A stretch of 64,000 nucleotides of DNA. It comes from an uncultured Oscillospiraceae bacterium (lineage in GTDB: Bacteria; Bacillota; Clostridia; Oscillospirales; Acutalibacteraceae). Positions 52,730 through 61,765 of the stretch are shown piece after piece. Below the pieces are notes generated by a model. The model was given only the letters and a program-made list of their open reading frames with translations, made no database searches and was not told the DNA's origin. The stretch covers positions 199,895-263,894 of the forward strand of contig CABUFC010000003.1 in assembly GCA_902490735.1 (NCBI GenBank), in the 5' to 3' direction. A program made the position numbers and the translations under genes. Within the stretch, counting starts at the first letter, position 1. Each line of letters begins with the position of its first letter.

Positions 52730-53851
52730 TTAAAACATTTGTTTAATAATTTTTATAACCTTATCCTGCTCTTGTTCGGTCATCTTAATGTCACTTGGAA
52801 GACAAAGACCCCTCGCAAAAATATCTGCACTGACACTTTCATTATTGCAGGTAATATAATCGTTATCCGCAAAAACCGGCTGCAGGTGCATGGGTTTCCA
52901 AATAGGTCTTGATTCTATATTATGCTCTGCAAGTTTTTCCATGATGCTATACGGCTTTACACTGCAACTTTTATCAATTAAAATACACGAAAGCCAGAAA
53001 TTCGGAGATGCGCAGTCAAGATACGGATTCATACTAAGCGGCAGATTTTTAAATGCCTCTTTATACCTTTTATATATTGCCGTCTTTTTATTTTTATGCT
53101 CATCAAGATGCAGTATCTGGCCTCTTCCAATACCTGCGACAATATTGCTCATTCTATAGTTATAACCTATTTCGCTATGTTGATAGTGCGGGGCAGGGTC
53201 TCTTGCCTGCGTAGCGTAAAAACGAGCTTTTTTTATACCTTCTTCATCATTAGACAAGAGCATTCCGCCGCCCGAAGTAGTAATTATTTTATTTCCGTTA
53301 AAACTTATTATATTGTATTTACCAAAGCTTCCCGTTTGTTTGCCTTTATATGTAGCAGAAAGGCTTTCTGCCGCATCCTCAATTAAAACGGCACCGTGCT
53401 TTGTGCAAATATCGTTTATTTCGTCAAGTTTTGCCGGCACGCCGTACAAATTAACAACTATTACGGTTTTGCATTCCGGATATTTGTCAAACGCCTTTTT
53501 AAGAGCTTCAGGATCCATATTCCATGTTTCGTACTCACTGTCAATAAACACCTGCTTTGCTTTTTCGTAAGACACCGGGTTTACAGTGGCCGCAAATGTA
53601 AGATCCGAGCAAAAAACAATGTCATTTTGTTTTACGCCTGCAAGTTTTACAGCTAAGTGAAGAGCCGCCGTACCGGCCGATAATGCCGCTGCAGACCGAA
53701 CACCTATGTATTTTGCCATGTCGTTTTCAAAGCAGTCTACATTCTTGCCTAAGGGAGCTACCCAGTTAGTGTCGAATGCTTCTTTTATGTATTTTTGCTC
53801 ATCGCCGTGCATAGTTGGAGATGATAACCAAATTTTTTTATTCTCGCTCAT
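52730..53851 (-). CDS. DegT/DnrJ-family PLP sugar aminotransferase (PglE-like)
   Basis: The protein has 373 residues from the ATG at 53851 (AAGAAGGG ahead; a longer frame without a ribosome site is rejected). SSPTMHGDEQKYIKEAFDTNWVAPLG opens the protein as in aminotransferases making 4-amino-4,6-dideoxy sugars. AALSAGTAALHLAVKLAGV, IEDAAESLSATY and the PLP lysine in FNGNKIITTSGGG are all intact. It is the first gene of the 20-kb operon, next to the initiating transferase. The matching dehydratase and acetyltransferase are not in the window. Confidence 0.92.
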   Translation of the reverse strand: MSENKKIWLSSPTMHGDEQKYIKEAFDTNWVAPLGKNVDCFENDMAKYIGVRSAAALSAGTAALHLAVKLAGVKQNDIVFCSDLTFAATVNPVSYEKAKQVFIDSEYETWNMDPEALKKAFDKYPECKTVIVVNLYGVPAKLDEINDICTKHGAVLIEDAAESLSATYKGKQTGSFGKYNIISFNGNKIITTSGGGMLLSNDEEGIKKARFYATQARDPAPHYQHSEIGYNYRMSNIVAGIGRGQILHLDEHKNKKTAIYKRYKEAFKNLPLSMNPYLDCASPNFWLSCILIDKSCSVKPYSIMEKLAEHNIESRPIWKPMHLQPVFADNDYITCNNESVSADIFARGLCLPSDIKMTEQEQDKVIKIIKQMF

Positions 53852-53907
53852 TATAACCCTTCTTAAATAAACCTTTGCGGACATACCACTCCACAATATT
53901 ACAATTT

Positions 53908-53936
53908 ATTATATCAATATAGCACTCTATTGTCAA
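53908..53936 (-). promoter_or_regulatory. Consensus sigma-A promoter of the polysaccharide operon
   Basis: Perfect TTGACA (53936-53931), 17 bp, TATAAT (53913-53908), about 50 bp upstream of the first gene. The run of tightly spaced or overlapping genes to 34090 shows no other clear promoter or terminator. Confidence 0.8.
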
Positions 53937-53969
53937 TAATAATGATATTACCATTTTTTTATAAAAAGG

Positions 53970-53998
53970 TTGACAAATTATTCGTAAAATGATATAAT
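53970..53998 (+). promoter_or_regulatory. Consensus sigma-A promoter of glmS
   Basis: Perfect TTGACA (53970-53975), 17 bp, TATAAT (53993-53998). It is back to back with the polysaccharide promoter. The leader to the ATG is only about 45 nt. Confidence 0.82.
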
Positions 53999-54050
53999 CC
54001 AACCTGTTCAGTTATACTATTTTACTATTTTTTTGAAAGGATTGAAAAAC

Positions 54051-55877
54051 ATGTGCGGAATAGTAGGCTTTGTCGGAACAGATAATGCAGCTTCAAGGCT
54101 GATTAACGGTCTTGAAAGACTTGAATACAGAGGATATGATTCGGCCGGCATCGCCGTTATAGACAATAAAGAATTCAACGTAAAAAAGACCATAGAAAGA
54201 ATACAAAAATTAAAAGACGCGACTCAAAACGGCAGGAATGTAAAGGGCAATATCGGAATTGGCCATACGCGTTGGGCAACTCACGGTGTTCCAAGCTTTG
54301 AAAATGCACATCCGCATTTAAGCGAAGATAAAAAATTTGCAATAGTTCACAACGGAATTATTGAAAACTATATGGAGCTTAAAAGCGAGCTTGTTAAAAA
54401 CGGCGTAACATTTACAAGCGAAACCGACACGGAAGCGGTTGCACACTTGCTGTCTTATTATTACGACGGCGATATGTTAAAAGCCATACAAAAAACCGTG
54501 GCGCGCCTTGAAGGGTCGTACGCGTTTGGTATTATATCTACCGAATGCCCGGATACTCTTTATGCTGTCCGTCATTTTAGTCCTCTAATTGTAGGCCTTG
54601 GCGACGACGGCAACTATATAGGCAGTGACGTTACCGCGATAATTCCTTATACTAAAAACGTTGTTTACATTGAAGATGGCGAAATAGCAAAATTAACCGC
54701 TGATTCAGCTGTATTTTACAGCAAAGACGGAGAAGTAATTAAAAAGAAAACCCACATTATCGACTGGAGCATAGATGCGGCTGAAAAAGGTGGATTTGAC
54801 CACTTTATGATGAAGGAAATAATGGAAGAACCCGAAGCCATTAGAAAAACCATAGAACCAAGAATTAAAAACGGCAAGGTGTTTTTTGAGGACTTAAAAC
54901 TAACCGATGAAAAAATCAAAAAAATCAACCGCATCGTAATTACCGCCTGCGGTTCGGCATATCACACCGGAATGGTTGCAAAATATATGTTTGAAGACCT
55001 TCTTCGCATTCCGGTAGACGTGGATCTTGCAAGTGAATTCCGTTACAGAAACCCGATAATCAACGATGAAAGTTTGGTTATTATTATAAGCCAGTCAGGC
55101 GAGACAGCCGACACTCTTGCCGCATTAAAAGAAGCCAAAAACCGCGGCGCACACGTACTCTCGATAGTAAATGTTGTCGGAAGCAGTATTGCAAAAGCAT
55201 CTGACGATGTAATATACACTTGGGCCGGTCCCGAAATTGCCGTTGCTACCACAAAAGGTTATACAACACAACTTAGTGTGTTATATCTATTTGGGCTATA
55301 TGCCGCCGGCATTAAAGGGTCTGCTGACGAAAAAACCTTAAAAGAGCTTACCGAAGAGCTTGCAAATATACACGAAAAGGTTGAAAAAACACTTGAATTA
55401 AAGCCATTTTTAAACGAGCTTTCAAAAGACTTTTTCCAAAAAGATTCCATCTTCTTTATCGGCAGAAATATCGACTATGCAGTAGCGCTTGAAGGATCGT
55501 TAAAACTTAAGGAAATTTCTTATATCCATTCCGAAGCCTACGCTGCAGGAGAGCTTAAACACGGCACGATTTCGCTTATAGAACCGGGAAGACTTGTTGT
55601 GGCTTTAAACTGTTACGAGGCACTTTCCGACAAGCTTGTAAGCAACATTAAAGAGGTATCCTCTCGCGGCGCGACCGTTCTTGCCACAGCATTTGAAGGC
55701 AACTACGACATTAACAAGTACGCCGACCACGTAATTCATTTACCCAGAGTATCGCCATATTTTTCAGCAATAGTTGAAGTATTGCCTTTGCAAATATTTG
55801 CTTATTATGTTTCGCTTCATAAAGGCTGCGATATTGATAAGCCGAGAAACCTTGCAAAATCGGTAACGGTAGAATAA
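54051..55877 (+). CDS. glmS: Glutamine--fructose-6-phosphate aminotransferase
   Basis: The 608 residues run from the ATG at 54051 so that the catalytic Cys follows the initiator Met (CGIVGFVG), with AAAGGA ahead. The N-terminal glutaminase domain shows RLEYRGYDSAGIAV, GHTRWATHG and the HNGIIENY loop. Two sugar-isomerase (SIS) domains follow (TACGSAYHTG, ISQSGETADT, SLKLKEISYIHSEA, GELKHG), ending DKPRNLAKSVTVE. It makes glucosamine-6-phosphate, precursor of UDP-GlcNAc for peptidoglycan and glycans. The short leader leaves no room for a glmS ribozyme. Its location divergent from the polysaccharide operon links precursor supply to that cluster. Confidence 0.97.
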   Translation: MCGIVGFVGTDNAASRLINGLERLEYRGYDSAGIAVIDNKEFNVKKTIERIQKLKDATQNGRNVKGNIGIGHTRWATHGVPSFENAHPHLSEDKKFAIVHNGIIENYMELKSELVKNGVTFTSETDTEAVAHLLSYYYDGDMLKAIQKTVARLEGSYAFGIISTECPDTLYAVRHFSPLIVGLGDDGNYIGSDVTAIIPYTKNVVYIEDGEIAKLTADSAVFYSKDGEVIKKKTHIIDWSIDAAEKGGFDHFMMKEIMEEPEAIRKTIEPRIKNGKVFFEDLKLTDEKIKKINRIVITACGSAYHTGMVAKYMFEDLLRIPVDVDLASEFRYRNPIINDESLVIIISQSGETADTLAALKEAKNRGAHVLSIVNVVGSSIAKASDDVIYTWAGPEIAVATTKGYTTQLSVLYLFGLYAAGIKGSADEKTLKELTEELANIHEKVEKTLELKPFLNELSKDFFQKDSIFFIGRNIDYAVALEGSLKLKEISYIHSEAYAAGELKHGTISLIEPGRLVVALNCYEALSDKLVSNIKEVSSRGATVLATAFEGNYDINKYADHVIHLPRVSPYFSAIVEVLPLQIFAYYVSLHKGCDIDKPRNLAKSVTVE

Positions 55878-55906
55878 AAAAGCGGCTTTATAGCCGCTTT
55901 TTTTCT
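55876..55906 (+). terminator. Terminator after glmS
   Basis: The stem AAAAGCGGCT/AGCCGCTTTT is followed by a T-rich tract. Confidence 0.85.
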
Positions 55907-55914
55907 TGCAAAAC

Positions 55915-55943
55915 TTGACAAATCTTTAATTTTATAATATATT
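55915..55943 (+). promoter_or_regulatory. Promoter for glyQS
   Basis: TTGACA (55915-55920), 17 bp, TATATT (55938-55943). The leader is about 25 nt, with no T-box. Confidence 0.65.
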
Positions 55944-55975
55944 TTTTATATTATATCTTTCTTGGAGGCAATATT

Positions 55976-57349
55976 TTGAAAAACTCTGAAAAAACAATGG
56001 AACAGATTGTTGCCCTTGCTAAAGGCAGAGGATATGTTTATCCCGGCAGCGAAATATACGGCGGGCTCTCTAACACTTGGGATTACGGCCCTTTGGGCGT
56101 TGAATTTAAAAACAACATTAAAAAATCCTGGTGGAAAAAATTCGTACAAGAGTCGGCTTTAAACGTAGGGCTCGACGCAGCGATACTTATGAATCCTCAG
56201 GTTTGGGTGGCTTCGGGTCACGTAGGCGGTTTTTCCGATCCTTTAATGGACTGCAAAGACTGCAAAACAAGGCACAGAGCCGACAAGGTTTTAGAAGATT
56301 TAGGGGTTAATCCTGCCGGTTGGTCTGATCAAAAAATGATGGACTACATTAAAGAAAACGGCGTAAAATGCCCTAATTGCGGCGGTACAAATTTTACCGA
56401 CATACGCAAGTTTAACCTTATGTTTAAAACCTTCCAGGGCGTAACCGAAGACGCAAAAAATGAAATATATCTTCGCCCTGAAACCGCACAGGGTATATTT
56501 GTAAACTTCCAAAATGTTGCGCGCACATCAAGAAAAAAAATTCCCTTTGGCATTTGCCAAATAGGAAAATCCTTTAGAAACGAAATTACGCCCGGCAACT
56601 TTATTTTCCGCACACGCGAATTCGAGCAAATGGAAATGGAGTTTTTCTGCAAGCCCGGGACCGATTTAGAGTGGTTCTCGTACTGGAAAAATTACTGTAA
56701 AGAATGGCTTTTATCGCTCGGAATTAAAGAAGAAAACCTGCGGCTTCGCGATCACGAAAAAGAAGAATTATCGCACTATTCTAATGCTACTACCGACTTT
56801 GAATTTTTGTTCCCCTTCGGCTGGGGCGAGCTTTGGGGAATTGCCGACAGAACCGATTTTGATCTAAATGCACATATAAAAGAATCCGGCAAAAGCCTTG
56901 AATATTTCGATCAAGAATCGGGCGAAAAATACGTACCTTATGTTATTGAACCGTCACTAGGCGTTGAGCGTGCACTTTTAGCATTACTTTGCGACGCCTA
57001 CGACGAAGAAATCGATGAAAAAGGTGAAAAAAGAGTGTTGCTGCGGCTTCATCCGGCGCTTGCACCATATAAAGCGGCAATACTGCCGTTATCGAAAAAG
57101 CTGTCTGAAAACGCGCTTAAAATTTACGATACGCTTTCAAAAGATTTTAACGTTGATTTCGACGATGCCGGAAGCATCGGCAAACGCTACAGAAGAGAGG
57201 ACGAAATCGGAACGCCTTACTGCATAACCTACGATTTTGAAAGCGAGACCGACGGTTGCGTAACCGTAAGAGACAGAGACACGATGAAGCAGGAAAGAAT
57301 CAGCATTTCAAGACTCTCGGCATTTTTAACTTCTAAAATCGAGTTTTAG
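55976..57349 (+). CDS. glyQS: Glycyl-tRNA synthetase, dimeric type
   Basis: This 457-residue class II synthetase of the alpha2 type has [25 protein letters not shown] (motif 1 area), [53 protein letters not shown] (motif 2) and a C-terminal anticodon-binding domain ([19 protein letters not shown] to the end). The start is TTG at 55976 with GGAGG seven bases ahead. It charges tRNA-Gly. It is monocistronic, with its own promoter and no T-box leader. Confidence 0.96.
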   Translation: MKNSEKTMEQIVALAKGRGYVYPGSEIYGGLSNTWDYGPLGVEFKNNIKKSWWKKFVQESALNVGLDAAILMNPQVWVASGHVGGFSDPLMDCKDCKTRHRADKVLEDLGVNPAGWSDQKMMDYIKENGVKCPNCGGTNFTDIRKFNLMFKTFQGVTEDAKNEIYLRPETAQGIFVNFQNVARTSRKKIPFGICQIGKSFRNEITPGNFIFRTREFEQMEMEFFCKPGTDLEWFSYWKNYCKEWLLSLGIKEENLRLRDHEKEELSHYSNATTDFEFLFPFGWGELWGIADRTDFDLNAHIKESGKSLEYFDQESGEKYVPYVIEPSLGVERALLALLCDAYDEEIDEKGEKRVLLRLHPALAPYKAAILPLSKKLSENALKIYDTLSKDFNVDFDDAGSIGKRYRREDEIGTPYCITYDFESETDGCVTVRDRDTMKQERISISRLSAFLTSKIEF

Positions 57350-57351
57350 AC

Positions 57352-57380
57352 TTGCAAAAAATCCGATAAAAGTGTATAAT
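57352..57380 (+). promoter_or_regulatory. Promoter for the pheST T-box leader
   Basis: TTGCAA (57352-57357), 17 bp, TATAAT (57375-57380). Confidence 0.75.
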
Positions 57381-57409
57381 ATAAAAAAATAAAATGCTAT
57401 GAAAAAGAA

Positions 57410-57622
57410 AAGTAGCGGGTAGTTTTTATTTAAGAGAGAACCGTTCGCCGGCTGAAAGGCGGTTTAATAAAAATCCGTGAAGTTCGCTTTGGAGCAGTGC
57501 CGCAGAAGCTTAGTAGGCGGTAACGGGTGGTTCCGTTAAAAACCGAAGAGTGCCCGCAAAGCGGGAATTTGGGTGGTACCGCGAAGTTTAGGCTTCGTCC
57601 CATACGGGACGGGGCCTTTTTA
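57410..57622 (+). promoter_or_regulatory. T-box leader (tRNA-Phe sensing)
   Basis: The leader contains the T-box sequence ATTTGGGTGGTACCGCG (57568-57583) and the stem I landmarks AGAGAG and GAAGTTCGCTTTGGAGC, in which TTC is the specifier codon for Phe. A terminator AGGC..CGTCCC/GGGACG..GCCT followed by T5 lies at 57590-57622. Uncharged tRNA-Phe would pair with the T-box bulge and prevent termination, raising pheST expression. Confidence 0.93.
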
Positions 57623-57635
57623 TTTGGAGGATAAA

Positions 57636-58655
57636 ATGAAAGAAAAATTAGAGCAGATCAAAAATGCCGCATTATCGGCCATTGAATCAGCTAAAGCTGA
57701 TAAAGATCTTGAAGATTTACGCATTCGTTTTTTAGGGAAAAAAGGCGAGATTACCTCAATTTTAAAAATGATGGGTGGGCTTTCTCCCGAGGAGCGTCCT
57801 TCTATGGGACAGCTTGCGAACGACGTTAGATCAATTATTGAAACAAAGCTTGAAGAATCAAAAAAAGCGGTCAAAGAAAAAGAGCTTGAAGCAAAGCTTT
57901 TGCTTGAAAAGGTAGACGTTACTATTGACGGCGAGCGCAAGGAATTAGGCAAATTTCATCCGCTTACCCAAACCTTAAACAAGCTTGAAAGCATTTTTGA
58001 AGGTCTTGGATTTACTGTGGTTGAAGGCCCTGAAATTGAGACGGATTATTACAATTTTGAAGCCTTAAACGTACCGAAAGATCATCCGGCGCGCGACATG
58101 CAGGACACTTTTTATTTAGGCGAAAACCTGCTGCTTCGAACCCAAACCTCCGCGGCGCAAATAAGAACTATGGAAAAGCTTAAACCGCCGATAAAAATAA
58201 TCTGCCCGGGCCGCGTTTACCGCTCGGACGACGTTGACGCAACCCATTCCCCCGTTTTCCACCAGGTTGAAGGACTTGTTGTAGATAAAAACATAACTAT
58301 GTGCGATCTTAAAGGCACACTTGAAACCATGGTTAAAGAAATTTACGGTGAGGACACAAAGGTTAAATTTCGCCCGTCTTTCTTCCCGTTTACCGAGCCC
58401 AGCGTTGAGGTTGATGTTTCCTGCCCGGAATGTAAAGGCGCAGGCTGCAGGGTATGCAAAGGCGCCGGCTGGATTGAAATTTTAGGCGCCGGTATGGTAC
58501 ACCCAAGGGTACTTTCGTCCTGCGGAATTGATCCTGACGTTTATTCGGGATTTGCCTTTGGAATTGGGCTTGACCGCCTTACAACCACAAGGCACAAAAT
58601 AAGCGATATAAGGCTTCTTTTTGAAAACGATCTTCGTTTTTTGAAGCAATTTTAA
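57636..58655 (+). CDS. pheS: Phenylalanyl-tRNA synthetase alpha subunit
   Basis: The protein has 339 residues from the ATG at 57636, which has TGGAGG ahead; an upstream in-frame start lies in the T-box terminator. An N-terminal coiled coil (about 1-85) is followed by the class II core with HPLTQTLNKLESIFEGLGF, LLRTQTSAAQIRTM, ICPGRVYRSDDVDATHSPVFHQVEGL (motif 2), RPSFFPFTEPSVEVDV and GFAFGIGLDRL (motif 3). A CxxC-rich insert (CPECKGAGCRVCKGAGW) is present. It forms the alpha2beta2 enzyme with PheT, encoded 13 bp downstream. Confidence 0.97.
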   Translation: MKEKLEQIKNAALSAIESAKADKDLEDLRIRFLGKKGEITSILKMMGGLSPEERPSMGQLANDVRSIIETKLEESKKAVKEKELEAKLLLEKVDVTIDGERKELGKFHPLTQTLNKLESIFEGLGFTVVEGPEIETDYYNFEALNVPKDHPARDMQDTFYLGENLLLRTQTSAAQIRTMEKLKPPIKIICPGRVYRSDDVDATHSPVFHQVEGLVVDKNITMCDLKGTLETMVKEIYGEDTKVKFRPSFFPFTEPSVEVDVSCPECKGAGCRVCKGAGWIEILGAGMVHPRVLSSCGIDPDVYSGFAFGIGLDRLTTTRHKISDIRLLFENDLRFLKQF

Positions 58656-58668
58656 GGGGGAATATTAA

Positions 58669-61053
58669 ATGCTTACATCTTTTAACAGTTTAAAATACTA
58701 TGTAGATATTGACGTTACCCCAAAAGAGTTATGCGAAAAAATGGTTATGGCGGGATTTGAAGTCGAAGAGATGATAGACACTTCCAAAACCATGGAAAAC
58801 GTCGTTGTTGCCAAAATTTTAGAGGTTAAGCCGCACGAAAATTCCGATCATTTAAAAATTTGCCAGCTTGATATTGGCGGCGGCAACACAACGCAGATAA
58901 TTACCGGTGCTGACAATATTTTTGAAGGAGCAGTAGTACCCGCGGCTCTTGATAATTCGCTTTTACCGAATGGCGTAAAAATTAAAAAAGGCAAGCTTCG
59001 CGGCGTGTTATCGTGTGGTATGATGTGCTCTGGCGAAGAGCTGAATTTAAAGGAAGAAGACTTTAAAGGCGCAGAAGTACACGGAATTTTAATATTGCCA
59101 GAAAATCTTGTTCCCGGTACCGACATGCGCGAGGTTTTAGGGCTAAATGACTACATTATTGATTTTAAAATCACACCGAACCGGCCTGACTGTAACAGCC
59201 TTATAGGTATTGCAAGAGAGGCCGCGGCAGTTCTTGGCAAAGAAATAAAAATACCTAAAGCCGTAAACTTAAAACGCGGAAAAGAAATAGATAAATACAT
59301 TACCGTTGAAAATAAAAACTACGAGCTATGCCCGCGCTATATGGGCGCTGTTGTTAAAAATATCCGCATAAAAGAGTCTCCGGAATGGCTCAAAAAGGTA
59401 CTTAAAGCAAGCGGTATGCGCCCTATAAACAATATTGTTGATATTACAAACTTTGTAATGCTTGAAACCGGCCAGCCAATGCACGCCTTTGATTTAAGAG
59501 AACTCGAAGACAATAAAATTATTGTAAGGAATGCCGCCGAAAATGAAATAATAACACTTTTAGACGACAAACAGGTTAAGCTTTCTCCCGAAATGCTTGT
59601 AATTGCGGACGGGAAAAAACCTTCTTGTCTTGCCGGCGTTATGGGCGGCGCCGAAAGCGGAATTAAAGACGATACCGGCGCAGTATTTTTCGAATGTGCA
59701 AAATTTAAGCGCGACAGCATTAGAAAAACCGCAAAAGCAGTGGGTGTAAGAACTGAAAGCAGTTCACGCTACGAAAAAGGCGTTGATATAATAAATGTTG
59801 AATATGCTCTATCCCGCGCACTGCAGCTAATTATTGACCTTGACGCCGGCGATGTAGTTGAAGGCTTTGTTGATTTAAATAAGGGACTGCCGCACCACAG
59901 GAAGCTTAATGTTTCTGTAAAAAAGGTTAACGCGCTGTTAGGGCTAAATATTAGCGGCGATATAATGGCTGAAATTTTAAACAAGCTTTCTATTAAAACC
60001 GTGTTATTAGGCGATTTACTTATGTGCGATATTCCGTCTTTTCGCGATGACATTGAATTTACCGCCGATATTGCCGAAGAGGTAATGCGCCTATACGGTT
60101 ATGACCATATAGTAGGCACACAATTAACAATGCCAAACAGCATGGGCGGCATGTCACAAAAGCTTCAAAACGAGCGCAATATTAAAGTTTTATTTAACGC
60201 GCTTGGGCTATACGAAATATACACATATTCGTTTATAGCAAAAGGCGATACCGAAAAGCTGGGGCTTAGCGCAGATAATGCCATCACCATTTTAAATCCG
60301 TTAGGACAGGAATACTCGGTTATGCGCACACAGCTTGTATCGAGTATGCTTTCAGTCATGGTTGAAAATATCAACCGCGGAAATACCGACGGCGCCTTTT
60401 ATGAGGTTTCAAAACGGTTTATTCCAAAGTCTTTACCAATAACCGAGCAACCATACGAGCTTGCTACCGTATCTTTAGGCATGTACGGAAAAGATAAGGA
60501 CTTCTTTAAACTAAAGGGTATTATTGAAGAGCTTTTCGATATGCTCGAAATTAAAAATGTTGAATACACATCAGAAAATATTCCTCCGTATTTACATCCC
60601 GGCCGCGGAGCTGTTGCAAAATACAAAGACGAAATAATAGCCGTCTTTGGCGAAGTGCATCCTAAAACCGCAGAAAAATACGAATGCACAAAACGGCTTT
60701 ATGTTGCAGAAATTTATCTTGATAAATTAGAAAAAGAGAAAAAATCGGTTACAATTTTTAAGCCGCTTCCAAAATTCCCTGCAGTAGCCCGCGATCTCGC
60801 TTTAATCTGTGGCAGAAACACCCCTGTAGGCATACTTGCAGCGGCAATAAGAAAGGGCGGAGGAAAGCTTTTAGAGTCTTTAAGCCTATTTGACATATAT
60901 ACAGGCGAACAAATTGAAAAAGACAAAAAGAGCGTAGCTTATAATATAACGCTAAGGTCTATGGACCACACCCTATCGGAGGAAGAAACCGACACCGTAA
61001 TAAACAAAATACTTGAAGAGCTTAAAAAAGCAGGAGCAAATTTAAGACAGTAA
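58669..61053 (+). CDS. pheT: Phenylalanyl-tRNA synthetase beta subunit
   Basis: This 794-residue protein begins with an EMAP/tRNA-binding domain (about 40-150: VVAKILEVKPHENSDHLKICQLDIG), then B3/B4 editing domain (SSRYEKGVD region after GVRTE), B5 (VNALLGLNISGDIMAEILNKLSI), the catalytic-like core (DDIEFTADIAEEVMRLYGYDHI) and a C-terminal anticodon-binding ferredoxin-like domain (FPAVARDLALICG). The family-typical length of about 800 residues is intact. GGGGGAA precedes the ATG. It is the second gene of the T-box operon; a strong terminator follows. Confidence 0.97.
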   Translation: MLTSFNSLKYYVDIDVTPKELCEKMVMAGFEVEEMIDTSKTMENVVVAKILEVKPHENSDHLKICQLDIGGGNTTQIITGADNIFEGAVVPAALDNSLLPNGVKIKKGKLRGVLSCGMMCSGEELNLKEEDFKGAEVHGILILPENLVPGTDMREVLGLNDYIIDFKITPNRPDCNSLIGIAREAAAVLGKEIKIPKAVNLKRGKEIDKYITVENKNYELCPRYMGAVVKNIRIKESPEWLKKVLKASGMRPINNIVDITNFVMLETGQPMHAFDLRELEDNKIIVRNAAENEIITLLDDKQVKLSPEMLVIADGKKPSCLAGVMGGAESGIKDDTGAVFFECAKFKRDSIRKTAKAVGVRTESSSRYEKGVDIINVEYALSRALQLIIDLDAGDVVEGFVDLNKGLPHHRKLNVSVKKVNALLGLNISGDIMAEILNKLSIKTVLLGDLLMCDIPSFRDDIEFTADIAEEVMRLYGYDHIVGTQLTMPNSMGGMSQKLQNERNIKVLFNALGLYEIYTYSFIAKGDTEKLGLSADNAITILNPLGQEYSVMRTQLVSSMLSVMVENINRGNTDGAFYEVSKRFIPKSLPITEQPYELATVSLGMYGKDKDFFKLKGIIEELFDMLEIKNVEYTSENIPPYLHPGRGAVAKYKDEIIAVFGEVHPKTAEKYECTKRLYVAEIYLDKLEKEKKSVTIFKPLPKFPAVARDLALICGRNTPVGILAAAIRKGGGKLLESLSLFDIYTGEQIEKDKKSVAYNITLRSMDHTLSEEETDTVINKILEELKKAGANLRQ

Positions 61054-61054
61054 T

Positions 61055-61093
61055 AAAATTCGACGGTAAGCTTCAATTTACCGTCGAATTTTT
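61055..61093 (+). terminator. Terminator after pheT
   Basis: The 15-bp stem AAAATTCGACGGTAA/TTACCGTCGAATTTT with an 8-nt loop. Confidence 0.88.
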
Positions 61094-61116
61094 ATAAATT
61101 TATAGCAAAAAAGTCC

Positions 61117-61145
61117 TTGAAAAGACTGTAAAAATGCGTTATAAT
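61117..61145 (+). promoter_or_regulatory. Promoter for ireB
   Basis: TTGAAA (61117-61122), 17 bp, TATAAT (61140-61145). Confidence 0.7.
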
Positions 61146-61181
61146 TAATATGTAAATATTTTGAAGCAAGGAGTGTGGCCT

Positions 61182-61427
61182 ATGAACGAAAACACCATTA
61201 CTTTTTCGCTCGGTAATGATAAAGAGCAAGAAATCCGTCAAATTCTTTTAACGGTTTATAGCGCTTTAAAAGAAAAAGGCTACAATCCTATCAATCAGAT
61301 TGTAGGTTATATTTTGAGTGAAGACCCAACATATATTACCACACATTTAGGCGCCAGAAACCTTATTAGAAAGATAGACAGGGATACCCTGCTTCAAGTG
61401 CTGGTAAAATATTACATGACTAATTAA
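61182..61427 (+). CDS. ireB: IreB-family regulatory phosphoprotein
   Basis: The protein has 81 residues from the ATG at 61182, which has AAGGAG nine bases ahead. The family sequence is conserved: [47 protein letters not shown]. In Enterococcus IreB is a substrate of the Ser/Thr kinase IreK and negatively affects cephalosporin resistance. It usually sits in an alaS-ireB-ruvX-DUF1292 cluster; here alaS and ruvX are missing, and it is followed by an unknown 92-residue protein 13 bp later. Confidence 0.95.
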   Translation: MNENTITFSLGNDKEQEIRQILLTVYSALKEKGYNPINQIVGYILSEDPTYITTHLGARNLIRKIDRDTLLQVLVKYYMTN

Positions 61428-61440
61428 AGGAGTTTTTTTC

Positions 61441-61719
61441 GTGGAAGAGTTTTTAACCTACAAAAACAAGCCGCTTGTGCGTCACGGCAACACAATTTAT
61501 TACGGAAATATGAGCGATAAATATGTAATAAAATTTGATGTGATGTCCACAAAAAAGGAAAACGGCTTAGAAAAGGCTGACAAGATTATTGTTAATTTAA
61601 TGACTACCGATCCTGACGTTGCACCGCAGGATAAAATACTTAAAAAAAGCGAAAAATACGGTTTTTACAACGCTATGGATATTGGCGCAATTTGGTTAGA
61701 ACGCGCGCTAAAAGAATAA
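61441..61719 (+). CDS. Small protein of unknown function downstream of ireB
   Basis: This 92-residue cytosolic protein is not recognised. The start is GTG at 61441 with AAGGAG ahead, 13 bp after ireB, and the reading frame shows ordinary codon use. The sequence is a mixed alpha/beta design (YKNKPLVRHGNTIYYG then YVIKFDVMST and a C-terminal helix WLERALKE), with no membrane segment or cysteine. A terminator at 61721-61756 starts right after the stop, so it closes the ireB operon. Confidence 0.65.
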   Translation: MEEFLTYKNKPLVRHGNTIYYGNMSDKYVIKFDVMSTKKENGLEKADKIIVNLMTTDPDVAPQDKILKKSEKYGFYNAMDIGAIWLERALKE

Positions 61720-61720
61720 A

Positions 61721-61756
61721 AAAGGCTGAAAGATATTCTATCAGCCTTTGTTTTTT
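61721..61756 (+). terminator. Terminator of the ireB operon
   Basis: The stem AAAGGCTGA/TCAGCCTTT with an 11-nt loop is followed by GTTTTTT. It ends only ten bases before the next start codon. Confidence 0.8.
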
Positions 61757-61765
61757 GGGGTTTTT

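Noticed and set aside
34090..53851. Horizontal-transfer island with integrase or insertion sequences
   Set aside because: Glycan clusters often move, but no transposase, integrase, tRNA insertion or repeat boundary was seen, and base composition looks like the neighbours by eye.
53999..54050. glmS ribozyme in the glmS leader
   Set aside because: Only about 45 nt separate the expected transcription start from the start codon, too short for the ribozyme core, and no matching motif was seen.
55944..55975. T-box in front of glyQS
   Set aside because: The leader is about 25 nt and lacks the T-box sequence; only pheST has one in this window.
57573..57635. Longer N-terminus for PheS
   Set aside because: It runs through the T-box and its terminator; the ATG at 57636 has TGGAGG ahead.
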